A stretch of 64,000 nt of DNA from JAGVPT01 sp963827085 (GTDB taxonomy: Bacteria; Bacteroidota; Ignavibacteria; UBA10030; UBA8401): NCBI GenBank assembly GCA_963827085.1, contig CAWGZY010000003.1, forward strand, positions 868,001 through 932,000, given 5' to 3'. The notes beneath the pieces were generated by a model that saw only the letters and a list, made by a program, of their open reading frames with translations, had not been told where the DNA came from and ran no database searches. Made by a program: the position numbers and the translations under genes. Of this stretch, positions 16,737-25,866 are shown one piece after another. The stretch's first letter is position 1, and each line of letters starts with the position of its first letter.

Positions 16737-17091
16737 TTTGCATCAACTTTTGTTCACGATCTAAGTCGTATACTTTCTGTTCAGATTGAATATCTACCCT
16801 TCCTTTCTAAGCCGACAATGTGATTAGTTTGCGTCAACAGTGAAAGCTTGCGCCTTTTTCATACTGTTTTTATTGTTAGAATTTTCTAATAAAATTGGAG
16901 CTTTCTAAATTGATTATTTGGCCTATAAACGATAGAATGATACAGTAATCGAGAGAGATTCTTTCTGGATGAATTGAGGTTTTTTAAGGTTTTTTTGCCG
17001 GTTGATGATTGAATTTCAATTTGCCAAGGGGAAAAATCAGTCTCGTGTGTCGCATTTCTGTTCAAATAGATCTTTTCAGGACTGACACCAT
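16737..17091. other. 355-bp intergenic stretch
   Basis: A+T-rich with several T-tracts; no open frame or clear hairpin. It should hold the end of the kinase transcript and the promoter of the next response regulator, but I cannot point to boxes with confidence. Confidence 0.4.
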
Positions 17092-17868
17092 ATGAGTAAC
17101 AATCCGATGCGTATACTGTTTGTAGATGACGAGGAGTCGTTTGCGATGGGGACTTCTCTACGGCTTAAAGAAAATTACGGATATGAAGTGACCGTTCTCT
17201 CCTCCGGAAGGGAGGCTATTGAAACGATTGGAAACGCTCCTCAGCCATTTGATGTCGTTCTCCTCGATTACATGATGCCAGACATGAACGGCCTCAACGT
17301 ACTGCAATGGATGCACGAGCAGAAGAATGATACTCCCGTCATCATGCTAACCGCGGCCGGGACAGAACATATTGCCGTGGAGGCCATGAAACTGGGGGCA
17401 TACGACTACGTGCAAAAAGATCTCATAGACATCGGACATCTGGACATTCTCCTGAGAGGGACACACGAGCGGCACCTTTTTCAAAAAGAAAAAGAGCAGC
17501 GTCTCCAGCTTGTGAGAGACTGCGACCGGGTCATGACATCACTGGAGTCTTACCAAAGCTCCATCGATTCGCTGTCTCACGTTGCGAACAATTCACTCGC
17601 ACTTGTTGCCCTCAATATTCGAGAACACTCTGAGGCCCTGGCCGCTGACGTGAACGAGGAGACACAAAAAAGAATTCGCGAAGCTTTTGAAGAAATTGAA
17701 CGGGAGTACCAATTCATCGCATCTGTTGTTGCACTAATATTGAGACTCACGAACGCGATGCAGGAGATGTTTGCCGGCGATACGAGTGTTTCGCCCCAGC
17801 ATCATTCATCCCTGAAGTCCGAAATCGAAGCATTGATGCAGACTCACAAAGATCAAATGGATTCATAA
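17092..17868 (+). CDS. Response regulator with a helical C-terminal domain resembling a histidine-kinase dimerisation helix
   Basis: 258 aa. The receiver is canonical: Asp12-Asp13, phospho-acceptor Asp59 in VVLLDYMMPDMNG, Thr87 in MLTAAG and Lys109 in YVQKDL. The C-terminal half has no DNA-binding or enzyme domain. It is helical and contains SLSHVANNSLALV (His163, Asn166-Asn167), similar to the H-D-L-N-N-x-L box of NtrB-like DHp domains, followed by a second long helix. There is no ATP-binding domain. It may therefore act as a phospho-relay or docking protein; this is inference. It is monocistronic, between the kinase and the polysaccharide dehydratase. Confidence 0.85.
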   Translation: MSNNPMRILFVDDEESFAMGTSLRLKENYGYEVTVLSSGREAIETIGNAPQPFDVVLLDYMMPDMNGLNVLQWMHEQKNDTPVIMLTAAGTEHIAVEAMKLGAYDYVQKDLIDIGHLDILLRGTHERHLFQKEKEQRLQLVRDCDRVMTSLESYQSSIDSLSHVANNSLALVALNIREHSEALAADVNEETQKRIREAFEEIEREYQFIASVVALILRLTNAMQEMFAGDTSVSPQHHSSLKSEIEALMQTHKDQMDS

Positions 17869-17995
17869 CAATTGAAATTTTTGAGACCAGTTCTATATTC
17901 ATGCTGCTATAAAAATAATAAATTGTACTCTTTTGTGGATAACGTTGCGAACTATTGTAAAGAAATGACGGCGCAAAAACTGAACGGTATTAGCG

Positions 17996-18003
17996 TATCT
18001 TTG
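17996..18003 (+). promoter_or_regulatory. Possible -7 element TATCTTTG upstream of the dehydratase gene
   Basis: TATCTTTG fits TAnnTTTG and sits in the context TTAGCGTATCTTTG, nearly the same 14 bases as at the strong promoter near 7796-7809 (TTAGCGTATATTTG). No TTTG lies 19 bases upstream, so only half of the consensus is met. It is 42 bases before the ATG at 18046. Confidence 0.4.
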
Positions 18004-18045
18004 CCGAGTGCATATTGTATTTCAACAGGAGACAAGAGGTAAGAA

Positions 18046-20154
18046 ATGACACTGACAAAATTCAACGATCATCTGCAAAACGGTAATTGGTCCATGAAAA
18101 AAAGCCTCTTTGCGTTTCTCCTCAAGCTGCGAAATCGGCATTTATTAATGCTCGATGTCATCGCTTTTGCTATAATTCCCGCAATATGCTTTTTGCCCGC
18201 GCTGTGCCTGGTAGGCGATTGTTCCTCCTTGCTCCTCCAACTTGCGGCGCCGTTGGCTATCTATACCTTGGCGTCCCTCCTCATAAAAGAAGGCGTATTT
18301 CTCTATTTCAATTTCTACAGTCGCTACTGGCGCTATGCAAGCGTGGACGAGGCCATCTCGCTTATCGAGGTAACTCTCGCATCGTGGGTACTCACCATCA
18401 TTGCATTCTTCGGATTTTTGAAACCGATTGGCTTGGTTCCCGCGAACTTTCCAATTGTGGTACCGATGTTAGATAGTATTGTGACGATGATGATGATCGG
18501 AGGTTTACGGTTTGCTATCAGGGTGGCGTATGTCTTTAACGAGCGGATGAGGATGGGTATCGGCCATGAGGGTAAAAATGTGTTAATCGTCGGTGCCGGA
18601 CTTACCGGCTCAATGATCGTCAAGGAACTTCGTGCAAATCCGCAGATCGGATTGGTTCCTGTGGCGTTTGTCGATGATGATCCTGCCAAAAAAAATATGC
18701 GCATCCACGGTATCGACGTTTTAGGGACTCTTGATGAAATGGTTTCGATCGTGGAGCGAATAGCGATTGAAGAAGTGATCGTCGCAATGCCCACAGCCCC
18801 CGGCAAAGTCATCCAGGGAATTGTCGATGCATGCAAGACGGCAAACGTCAAGAGCAGAACGATTCCGAGTATTCATGAAATCCTCGCGGGATCGGCTGTT
18901 GCACAGCTTCGCGACATCAGGATTGAAGACCTTCTACGGCGCGGCACGGTAAAGATCGATTCAAAAAATGTCGCAAAACTTCTCCACGGTGCACGCGTGC
19001 TCGTGACCGGAGCAGGCGGCTCCATTGGAAGCGAGCTGTGCAGGCAATTAACGGCTCTCCGGCCGCAAGAGATTGTGCTTCTGGGACACGGGGAGGATTC
19101 AATTTTTCATATTGCGAGAGAACTTACAAACCGCGGAGGCATCATCAATGAACCGGTAATCGTTCATCCGGTGATCGCGGATCTTCGGGATAAGGATCGG
19201 ATGGAACAGGTCTTCAGGCTCCACAAGCCGACGATCGTGTTCCATGCAGCAGCCCACAAACACGTCGGCCTCATGGAAAAGAATGTGATTGATGCTGTCA
19301 CGAACAATGTGCTCGGCACGCAAATTCTTGTCGATCTGGCCGATCGGTATGGCGTTGAACGCCTTGTCATGATATCGTCGGACAAAGCGGTAAATCCGAC
19401 GAGCGTCATGGGTGCAACGAAACGAATAGCCGAAATTGTTGTCGGCTTGGCCGCCGATCGGACCGGAAAGAACTTTGTCGTTGTACGATTCGGCAATGTG
19501 CTCGGCAGCAACGGAAGCGTCGTTCCCATTTTTCAGCGCCAAATTGAAAGCGGCGGACCTATAAAAGTCACGCACCCTGATGTTACGCGATTCTTTATGA
19601 CAATTCCAGAGGCGGTCCAGCTTGTCCTGCAAGCCGGCACGATAGGTCACGCAGGGGAAACCATGGTTTTGGATATGGGAAAACCGAGAAGGATCCTGGA
19701 CATAGCCAGAGACATGCTGCGTCTCAGCGGATTAACGGAAGGGGTTGACATGGATATTGTCTTTACAGGGCTGCAAAAAGGGGAGAAGATGCATGAAGAA
19801 CTCTTCTACGAAACGGAAAATCCCGAGAAATCCGAGCATGAAAATATATTTGTTTGCAGGAATGGCAGGCATCATTATCAAGCGCCGCAAAATCTTTTTG
19901 ACATCCGAATCGATGATGGCAACGATTCGGATCCTGTGATACGGAGTATCCAGCAACTTGTCGGATCGGCGAGGGCCGGAAATACTGGGGCCGTGTACCA
20001 TTTCCTGAAGAAAATTGTCCCGCAATACATTGGAGAAGAAGGCGCCACAGTGCATATCGACGTTCATGACCATACAGTGCACAATGAAGCTGAAAGGCAT
20101 GATGCGAAACTGCCGGAAAAGAACAGCAAGACATTTGTAAGAGCCGAGGAATGA
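18046..20154 (+). CDS. Membrane-bound nucleoside-diphosphate-sugar 4,6-dehydratase, PglF/WbpM/CapD family
   Basis: 702 aa inner-membrane enzyme that converts UDP-GlcNAc to the 4-keto-6-deoxy sugar, the first step to bacillosamine and related sugars. Four hydrophobic helices lie within residues 30-165, then a first Rossmann domain (VLIVGAGLTGSMIVKEL, about 178-195), then the catalytic domain with VLVTGAGGSIGSELCRQL (about 318-335), HAAAHKHV, SSDKAVNPTSVMGATKR and NVLGSNGSV. The family's Met-x3-Lys (Met455, Lys459) replaces the Tyr-x3-Lys of ordinary SDRs and is seen here. The ribosome site AGAGG is 6 bases before ATG. It is the only large locus gene on the plus strand. Confidence 0.93.
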   Translation: MTLTKFNDHLQNGNWSMKKSLFAFLLKLRNRHLLMLDVIAFAIIPAICFLPALCLVGDCSSLLLQLAAPLAIYTLASLLIKEGVFLYFNFYSRYWRYASVDEAISLIEVTLASWVLTIIAFFGFLKPIGLVPANFPIVVPMLDSIVTMMMIGGLRFAIRVAYVFNERMRMGIGHEGKNVLIVGAGLTGSMIVKELRANPQIGLVPVAFVDDDPAKKNMRIHGIDVLGTLDEMVSIVERIAIEEVIVAMPTAPGKVIQGIVDACKTANVKSRTIPSIHEILAGSAVAQLRDIRIEDLLRRGTVKIDSKNVAKLLHGARVLVTGAGGSIGSELCRQLTALRPQEIVLLGHGEDSIFHIARELTNRGGIINEPVIVHPVIADLRDKDRMEQVFRLHKPTIVFHAAAHKHVGLMEKNVIDAVTNNVLGTQILVDLADRYGVERLVMISSDKAVNPTSVMGATKRIAEIVVGLAADRTGKNFVVVRFGNVLGSNGSVVPIFQRQIESGGPIKVTHPDVTRFFMTIPEAVQLVLQAGTIGHAGETMVLDMGKPRRILDIARDMLRLSGLTEGVDMDIVFTGLQKGEKMHEELFYETENPEKSEHENIFVCRNGRHHYQAPQNLFDIRIDDGNDSDPVIRSIQQLVGSARAGNTGAVYHFLKKIVPQYIGEEGATVHIDVHDHTVHNEAERHDAKLPEKNSKTFVRAEE

Positions 20155-20167
20155 TGTTTTAGCTTTT

Positions 20168-20196
20168 GGGCCTCATCGACAAAATCAATGAGGCCC
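20168..20196 (+). terminator. Hairpin after the dehydratase gene, possible terminator
   Basis: GGGCCTCAT (20168-20176) and ATGAGGCCC (20188-20196) form a perfect 9-bp stem with an 11-base loop, 13 bases after the stop. No T-tract follows, so termination is uncertain. Confidence 0.5.
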
Positions 20197-20309
20197 TCAC
20201 GGCCCATTTGAAAGTCCGCTCTTTTGTCAAACACCTATATTGGTCGTTTATCCGCCGCTCATCAATAAGGCTCTATGAGCCCTCTCAAACCCTTCTTTGC
20301 AGATCGCTG

Positions 20310-20916
20310 CTAAATTACTTTATCCCAGTTGTGGTTTCCTTCAATGAGGTCAGGGCCATCATCAGTAACGGCTACATCCCAACCGAAATATCTTTTTTTT
20401 TATTAGATAAGGCAGCATCTTTTACCATTTGCACTGATTCTTTCCAGTACCGGTATCTTTAAGCCCAGAATTTCAACCTTTGTCGCAGGATGATAATATT
20501 CATCGGGCTTTGTAATATCCATGTAAAATACAAGTCCTTCAATAACGCCGGTCAAATCTTTGACCGGTACAGAGATATTACCTGCATGTAAATTATCAAC
20601 TGCACAATCGACTGAAATTTGCAGGGTTGCTCCACTATTTCAGCTTCATCATTACTGTTTAATTGAGTTATGATTCTCAACGTGTTGAGGCCTGATGGAG
20701 AGAGTCTCATTGGCTCCATTTGCTGGACGACGCACTCTTCAATAAAGTCACTTCCCGTGGCATAGAAGCTCGATAATGGCATGGGATCCTAATCCCCAAT
20801 AGATAGGACTTCGATTCCGCCCCACCTTCGCCGAACACGTCTTTTAGAATAATTTTTCCTGATTTGTTATGCAATACCTTGGCGGCACAATCATTATTAG
20901 TCTGCAAATTAGCCAT
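20310..20916 (-). pseudogene. Broken sugar-transfer-associated ATP-grasp gene (ATPgrasp_ST type)
   Basis: Translating the minus strand in shifting frames recovers, in order, GEGGAESKSYLLGI, GSDFIEECVVQQMEP, SPSGLNTLRIITQL, VDCAVDNLHAGNISVPVKD, YYHPATKVEILGLKIP, KDAALSN, and FGWDVAVTDDGPDLIEGNHNW. This order and these motifs (SLNTIR-type, VDNxHAGG-type, GWD...EGN) match the ATPgrasp_ST family found in capsule and O-antigen loci. At least four frame changes are needed, one at the T9 run near 20391-20399. The N-terminal third of the domain is missing or unrecognisable. It lies downstream of the CapK-like gene. Confidence 0.75.
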
Positions 20917-21175
20917 GGTCGCGTTTGAACATAATTTTCCAGACGCCTAAAGACCTATCCTAGTGTCCCGTATCGCAAATAAGTTAAAAATGTCTTAAGC
21001 CATCGACCTTCGAAATCCGTCGGGAATCATGAATTTGCCTGGCCAGACTAATTCAAGGAAATTCTGATACACAACACTAGCTCAGAACTAAAAATAGCTC
21101 GTGAAATCTTTGTCCTTCGATAAACATATTTTAGATCTTGTAACCTTGATATTTTTTAATGGGATATTTATATAT

Positions 21176-22495
21176 CTACGATGGGATATTCGAACAATTA
21201 TTCACCACAAATCTCCTTTTGCCGGAAGATAGAAGAGGAATTTCGGAAACATACTCCACTCTAAAAATCGCATCCTCCCCCAGGCACGCTTTAAACTCAT
21301 CAATTAACTTTCTTTCTCGACTAAACGCCCCATCACGGTTAATTTTGAAAACATAATCTTTCGGGCCTTCTTGAATGAGTTGATACTGTTTGATTTCAGT
21401 ATACTGCCACATGTTTTTATATACCATATACGACGATACGATCTTGCCTTTCGTATCATACAAGAGGTCTAACTTTCTTCCTTCAACTCTTGCAAGATAC
21501 ATGTTCCCGGTTTTTCTTGAATCAGGCGATAGGGCGCCGACGTCGCCAGTATCGTACCTGATTAACGGCATACCATAGTTAAACAAGTCTGTCACGACAA
21601 TTCTTCCAGTCTCACCCGGATCGGCTTGGTCATCCGAATCCATTTTCAGAACCTCGACAACGTAACTAGCGGTATTAATAATGTATCTTCCGGATCCGTC
21701 AGTCTCTTGTTGTGCTAATATGCCGTTCTCGAGGTTTGAGTACCGTGAAACAACCGGGGCACCGAAATATTTCTGGAGCGCGTCCTTTGTATAATCGTTC
21801 AGCGCTTCCGAAATGGCGATCACCGCTCTCACATCCGACTTCACTCTGCCGTAACTCTTCTTGTCAAGGTATTTACAAACCAATTCAAGTGCGGAAGAAT
21901 ATCCGACAATAGAATAGGTGCATCTGTCATCCTCCATCTGGCGGAGAAGACCCTTTATCTGAGCATCATCGATTCTGATAACATCTACAGGTATCGTGTT
22001 CTCCATCCAATACTTGACAGGGTTCTTCATCTTTTCTTTAACAAAAATCTTCATGTATATAATCCTGTCTCCAAGCGTATACCCTGCCATTTGAGCAAAA
22101 CAGATCGCATCGGCACTGTTCCGCAGCTTCTTACTTCTGTCATGGTACACTTTAAAAGGCGTACCTGTCGATCCACTTGTAACGATAGGTATCAGTTCCG
22201 ACTGCTTAAATTCACCAGAAACAAAGGAGTCGAGTGCCTCACGAACAATGGCCTTATTAATAACAGAAAAATCACCCAAGAACTTGAATCCATTTTTATT
22301 CTTGTAAAACTGAGTGGTTTTAACAGCGTGATTAAGAATTTCCGCGATGTTTTTTTCACGGCGCAGTACTGCTTTTTTCGAGGAAGCGTCGTTAATTTCG
22401 ATCACAATCTCCCGATAGTGCTTTCGAACCTCGCAACCTCTAAGAAAGTCAAACACCCAAAAAACATATTTGCGAAATTTCTCCAGCAGTCTCAT
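21176..22495 (-). CDS. Phenylacetate-CoA ligase-like adenylating protein, CapK family
   Basis: 439 aa member of the ANL superfamily branch found in polysaccharide loci (CapK/PaaK-like). The ATP-binding P-loop IVTSGSTGTPF is near residue 105; RYSNLENGILAQQE, GRIVVTDLFNYGMPLIRYDTGD and the hinge region VEGRKLDLL follow, so the fold is complete. These proteins are thought to activate a carboxylic acid as acyl-adenylate, but the acid is not known. It is noticeably richer in A+T than the housekeeping genes at the left end of the window. It is downstream of the glycosyltransferase at 22868 and upstream of the broken ATP-grasp gene; such pairs are common in capsule clusters. Confidence 0.87.
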   Translation of the reverse strand: MRLLEKFRKYVFWVFDFLRGCEVRKHYREIVIEINDASSKKAVLRREKNIAEILNHAVKTTQFYKNKNGFKFLGDFSVINKAIVREALDSFVSGEFKQSELIPIVTSGSTGTPFKVYHDRSKKLRNSADAICFAQMAGYTLGDRIIYMKIFVKEKMKNPVKYWMENTIPVDVIRIDDAQIKGLLRQMEDDRCTYSIVGYSSALELVCKYLDKKSYGRVKSDVRAVIAISEALNDYTKDALQKYFGAPVVSRYSNLENGILAQQETDGSGRYIINTASYVVEVLKMDSDDQADPGETGRIVVTDLFNYGMPLIRYDTGDVGALSPDSRKTGNMYLARVEGRKLDLLYDTKGKIVSSYMVYKNMWQYTEIKQYQLIQEGPKDYVFKINRDGAFSRERKLIDEFKACLGEDAIFRVEYVSEIPLLSSGKRRFVVNNCSNIPS

Positions 22496-22867
22496 TGTTC
22501 GATCCTGATTTCAACACGATTCTATTACAAAGTTTTTTCGAATGCAGCTTTCTCCCCTTATCTCACTGCTGTTTGCCCCAGAGAAGTCCACTGTAAAGAC
22601 GTTTTTTACCTAACTCAAAGAGCTCTTCGCACCATTTTGCAATTAACATGCGCTGGTTTTTTTCTTTCGTGTCCGTCGGTTAATCCGACGCCTGGGAGCA
22701 TCATGCGCTATCAGGGGTTCATTACTGTCATCCAGAATAAAGAATTAGATGTTTGTGTCTTTATCTAAAAGATATTAATGGGATGTGCGAGTTTATACGC
22801 AGGCCGGATTCCTTCAGCAACTCAATATGATTGAGACAATTACATCTCACTGCAAAAAAGATGTGAA
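22496..22867. other. 372-bp gap in the minus-strand run
   Basis: No supported gene. The long plus-strand frame that crosses it is a shadow of the CapK-like gene in its first part. The gap may hold an internal promoter for the CapK-like gene, but I see no clear boxes. Confidence 0.4.
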
Positions 22868-24034
22868 TTAAATGTGCAGGCCTTTCCTTGCGGCCACCTG
22901 TCGATATTCGTTCAACACGAAGTCGTTGACTTTTCTGTCGTCGAATCGTTCCCGGGCCAATTGTTCGCCTCGGCTTCCCATCTTCAAGCGTAGTTCTTGA
23001 TCTTTAAGAAGTTTCGTAATTGCTTCAGTGAATGCTTTGATATCTCCTGACGGCAGCAGATAACCGTTTTTAAGATTTTCAACGGCCTGACGGCAACCTC
23101 CTAAGTCGGATGCAACGACCGGAATCCCCATGGCCGCCGCTTCTGCAAGCACCAGACCAAATCCTTCACGATGCGACGGGAGAAAGAGCACGTGCATGAG
23201 TGTATACAGGGCCGGTGTATCTTTTCGAGCCCCTGTGAAAATGCAAATATCCTCTACTCCATATTCTTTCGCGATTGACGGATTAACGGCATCATGTTTC
23301 TCTGCGTCCGTTGCACCCACGATAAGAAACCGGACCTGGGGACACGAAAACCTTATACGCTTCGCCACCTCGAAAAGGTCGAGAAGCCCTTTCTCCTGAA
23401 CCAAACGTCCGACAAAACCAACGACCATGTCATCGTGCTGTATGCGTAAGGATTTCCGCAACTCCAAGGTATGTTCCTCGCTTACAGTTTCCCTACTGAA
23501 CGTTTCAAGATTGATCCCAATTCCGCCTTCCAGTAAACGGATTTTATTCTTATCCATGATTCTCAGTTGGTGCATCCGATGAACATCCTCTTTGTTAACA
23601 ACAAAAACAGTGTCTGCAAACATGGCTGACACTTTCTCCACCAAGACAAAGAAAAGCTTTTTGAAAAATGAAAACTCTGGAGAATAATATAGGCCATGAT
23701 TCGTGCTAACTCTGATGGGAATGCCGACGAATCTTGCCGCCAACTGACCCAGCAGATTCGCTTTCGGAGTATGGGTATGGAGAATATCAAATTTCTCTTT
23801 TCGAAGAACCCTACACAATCTGACAAAGGCAAAGAAATCGCGAATTGGTGTTATTCTTCGTGTAAGACGAACTGCAATATGACGAATGCCAGCTTGTTCT
23901 ATATCTTTAATATTGATACCTGCACTCGACAGCGCAGTAACTTCAAACCCGGAATCACGCAGATAGCACAGTTGCCTCAACAGAAAATATCTTATTGTTC
24001 TATCAGCAGTTGCAATATGTGCTATTTTCACCAT
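22868..24034 (-). CDS. Glycosyltransferase family 4
   Basis: 388 aa retaining GT-B enzyme that adds a sugar from a nucleotide donor to a lipid-linked glycan on the cytoplasmic side. The N-terminal acceptor domain has HTHTPKANLLGQLAARFVGIP. The C-terminal donor domain has VGFVGRLVQEKGLLDLFE, then HREGFGLVLAEAAAMGIPVVAS with the EX7E pair and GGCRQAVENLKNGYLLPSGD. This is the common WcaA/Cap-type architecture with full length. The sugar specificity cannot be read. Flanking gaps are large (372 and 226 bp), so it may be its own transcript within the minus-strand run. Confidence 0.93.
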   Translation of the reverse strand: MVKIAHIATADRTIRYFLLRQLCYLRDSGFEVTALSSAGINIKDIEQAGIRHIAVRLTRRITPIRDFFAFVRLCRVLRKEKFDILHTHTPKANLLGQLAARFVGIPIRVSTNHGLYYSPEFSFFKKLFFVLVEKVSAMFADTVFVVNKEDVHRMHQLRIMDKNKIRLLEGGIGINLETFSRETVSEEHTLELRKSLRIQHDDMVVGFVGRLVQEKGLLDLFEVAKRIRFSCPQVRFLIVGATDAEKHDAVNPSIAKEYGVEDICIFTGARKDTPALYTLMHVLFLPSHREGFGLVLAEAAAMGIPVVASDLGGCRQAVENLKNGYLLPSGDIKAFTEAITKLLKDQELRLKMGSRGEQLARERFDDRKVNDFVLNEYRQVAARKGLHI

Positions 24035-24260
24035 TTGGCGCCACTTTTATTTATCTGGATTTGGAAACTGTCTGAGGGCATAATATCTTAGAGTTTACAA
24101 CAACCTCTCCTTGATTGTGAAGCTTTCATCCGACCTGCAAAATTGAAGGCGCTTGCTTCTCTGCTATCTACTAATTAGATTTAATCGCCCTCCTTGAACA
24201 ATGCTCAGAAGGCGGGTTCAATCAACAACCAACTAAACTTACGATCATCTGGAGACAGCC

Positions 24261-24533
24261 ATGAAACTGCGCGCAAGAGCTTTTGGTCTGGCAATAGGTA
24301 TTGTATGGGGACTTACATTATTTCTCACAACCATATACTCTACTCTAGTGGGAACGGGCCAGACCATGTCGAAGCTACGCACCTTATACTATGGGTATCA
24401 AGTTAGTTTCGGCGGGGCGATAGTGGGGTTGCTATGGGGGATCGTCACTGGTTTCCTACTTGGGGCAGCGGTTGCATGGTTATATAATACGTTCCATAAA
24501 GCGATCTACAAATCGGATGCCAGTGCGTCATAG
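24261..24533 (+). CDS. Small two-helix membrane protein, holin-like
   Basis: 90 aa: MKLRARAFGLAIGIVWGLTLFLTTI is the first membrane helix, SFGGAIVGLLWGIVTGFLLGAAVAWLY the second, with a short loop between and a charged tail. GGAG lies about 8 bases before the ATG. Similar small proteins in many bacteria are annotated as bacteriophage-holin-like, although they are usually not in prophages; no phage gene is near. It is one of only two plus-strand genes inside the polysaccharide locus and has gaps of over 220 bp on both sides, so it is independently expressed. Function unknown. Confidence 0.75.
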   Translation: MKLRARAFGLAIGIVWGLTLFLTTIYSTLVGTGQTMSKLRTLYYGYQVSFGGAIVGLLWGIVTGFLLGAAVAWLYNTFHKAIYKSDASAS

Positions 24534-24909
24534 ACGATAAATTGCGACCTCGGGTAATGTCAAGAGTTTTGTGTAGATGCGGTCGGGTAATTTTCTAAAA
24601 TTTTTGTGTAGATAGATCTGATTAGTACTTACAGGGTTGACGAAGGTAACTTCTAGGGAGCAATTCTGTGCAGGACTTCACGGAAGCGGAGTTCGAACGC
24701 GTTAGTTGTTCGAAACGACTTTCCTAGTTCTTTGGTGAAGATAACAGGGTAAGACATTCCGGGAGATTCTTGGCTACACAGGTCACTGACCTATTCGCCA
24801 CCAGCACCGCAGGTGTACATCCGTCGACCAATAGCCATAGCTGAATCGGGTTAAATTAACTTCACATTGGCACATAAAAAGGGAATGGCCAATTCAGCAT
24901 TAAAAGTGG
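24534..24909. other. 376-bp gap without a supported gene
   Basis: It lies between the convergent small membrane protein and the PrmC-like gene. A short direct near-repeat is present (GTGTAGATGCGGTCGGG and GTGTAGATAGATCTG). No hairpin with a T-tract and no credible frame were found. Confidence 0.4.
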
Positions 24910-25809
24910 TCACGCGACTTGCGCCGACAATGCCCGTACATTATTGGCAGCATCGACATAAGACTGAATGTTGCTGTAGACGCCCTCCTTCTTTAGCCTT
25001 TGCTCCATGGCCTTCCCTTGCCCCAGTCCAACCTCGAAGCAAAGATAAGAGTTTGGTTTGAGATATTTCGGAGATTCCCTGATCAACCTCGTGAGAACCG
25101 TAATCCCGAGCGAGCCGCCATCAAAAGCCAGGCGAGGCTCGCGTTGTGAGATTTCTGGATCCATGCTGCCGACCTTTGTGGACGGGATATAGGGAGGGTT
25201 GCAAGTGACAAGATCTATCTTCCTATAAAACTCATCCGACTCAAAAGCAGCAAAGAGATCACTCTGCCTGAATTCGATCCGTCTATCCAATTTCAAATGC
25301 TGTGCATTCTTTCGCGCAAGTATAACTGCTTCTTCGGAAATATCTGCCCCGAACACCCTCGACCGGTACTCGTTTGAAGCGATTGCAAGCGCAACATTTC
25401 CAGACCCAGTGCATACATCCAAAACGGCAACAGCACCCTGGGCATCTGCGATGGATTTTGCAATTGTAAGTGCTGCAGCGCCGAGGATCTCAGTTTCAAT
25501 CCGCGGTATCAAAGCTTCAGGCCCTGCCAGCAATTCCATTCCAAGAAATTCCTGCCGCCCTGTGATATGAGCAAGTGGGGTGCCGGCAAGACGCTTCTCG
25601 ACGAGGCTCTGGAGTTTAACGCTCGAATCTTGGTCCAACTCCGGAATGTCCTCGCGTGAGGCTTTCCGGACCGAAACAGGAAGGCCCGCTGCGAAAAAAC
25701 AGAGGGCATTCAAAGTCGATTCCGGAGTTTCTTCCGGCTTATCGGGTTGTGCAACCCAAGAAGCGGTCAGACGATCTAAGAGTATACTGTAAAGAGGGTC
25801 CGATCTCAT
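24910..25809 (-). CDS. Class I methyltransferase of the PrmC/HemK (N5-glutamine) type
   Basis: 299 aa. The N-terminal helical domain is present (PLAHITGRQEFLGMELLAGPEALIPRIETEIL). The SAM-binding site follows: VAVLDVCTGSGNVALAIAS, then VTCNPPYIPSTKVG, the NPPY motif that holds the target amide in PrmC. PrmC itself methylates Gln in peptide-chain release factors. Here the gene is not beside prfA but 57 bp after an AMP-ligase, in a run with ACP, AsnB and NadE genes. It may be a paralogue recruited for an amide or carboxamide group, or simply the housekeeping enzyme. A genome search for a second prmC would decide. Family call strong, role open. Confidence 0.85.
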   Translation of the reverse strand: MRSDPLYSILLDRLTASWVAQPDKPEETPESTLNALCFFAAGLPVSVRKASREDIPELDQDSSVKLQSLVEKRLAGTPLAHITGRQEFLGMELLAGPEALIPRIETEILGAAALTIAKSIADAQGAVAVLDVCTGSGNVALAIASNEYRSRVFGADISEEAVILARKNAQHLKLDRRIEFRQSDLFAAFESDEFYRKIDLVTCNPPYIPSTKVGSMDPEISQREPRLAFDGGSLGITVLTRLIRESPKYLKPNSYLCFEVGLGQGKAMEQRLKKEGVYSNIQSYVDAANNVRALSAQVA

Positions 25810-25866
25810 ATTTTTTTTACTTTAGCAATCGAACGAGGTATTTCGAATTCAACTCCGGCATCCTTC

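Noticed and set aside
22091..22768. 225-residue plus-strand frame
   Set aside because: Its first part is antisense to the CapK-like gene and the rest is low-complexity intergenic sequence with no ribosome site.
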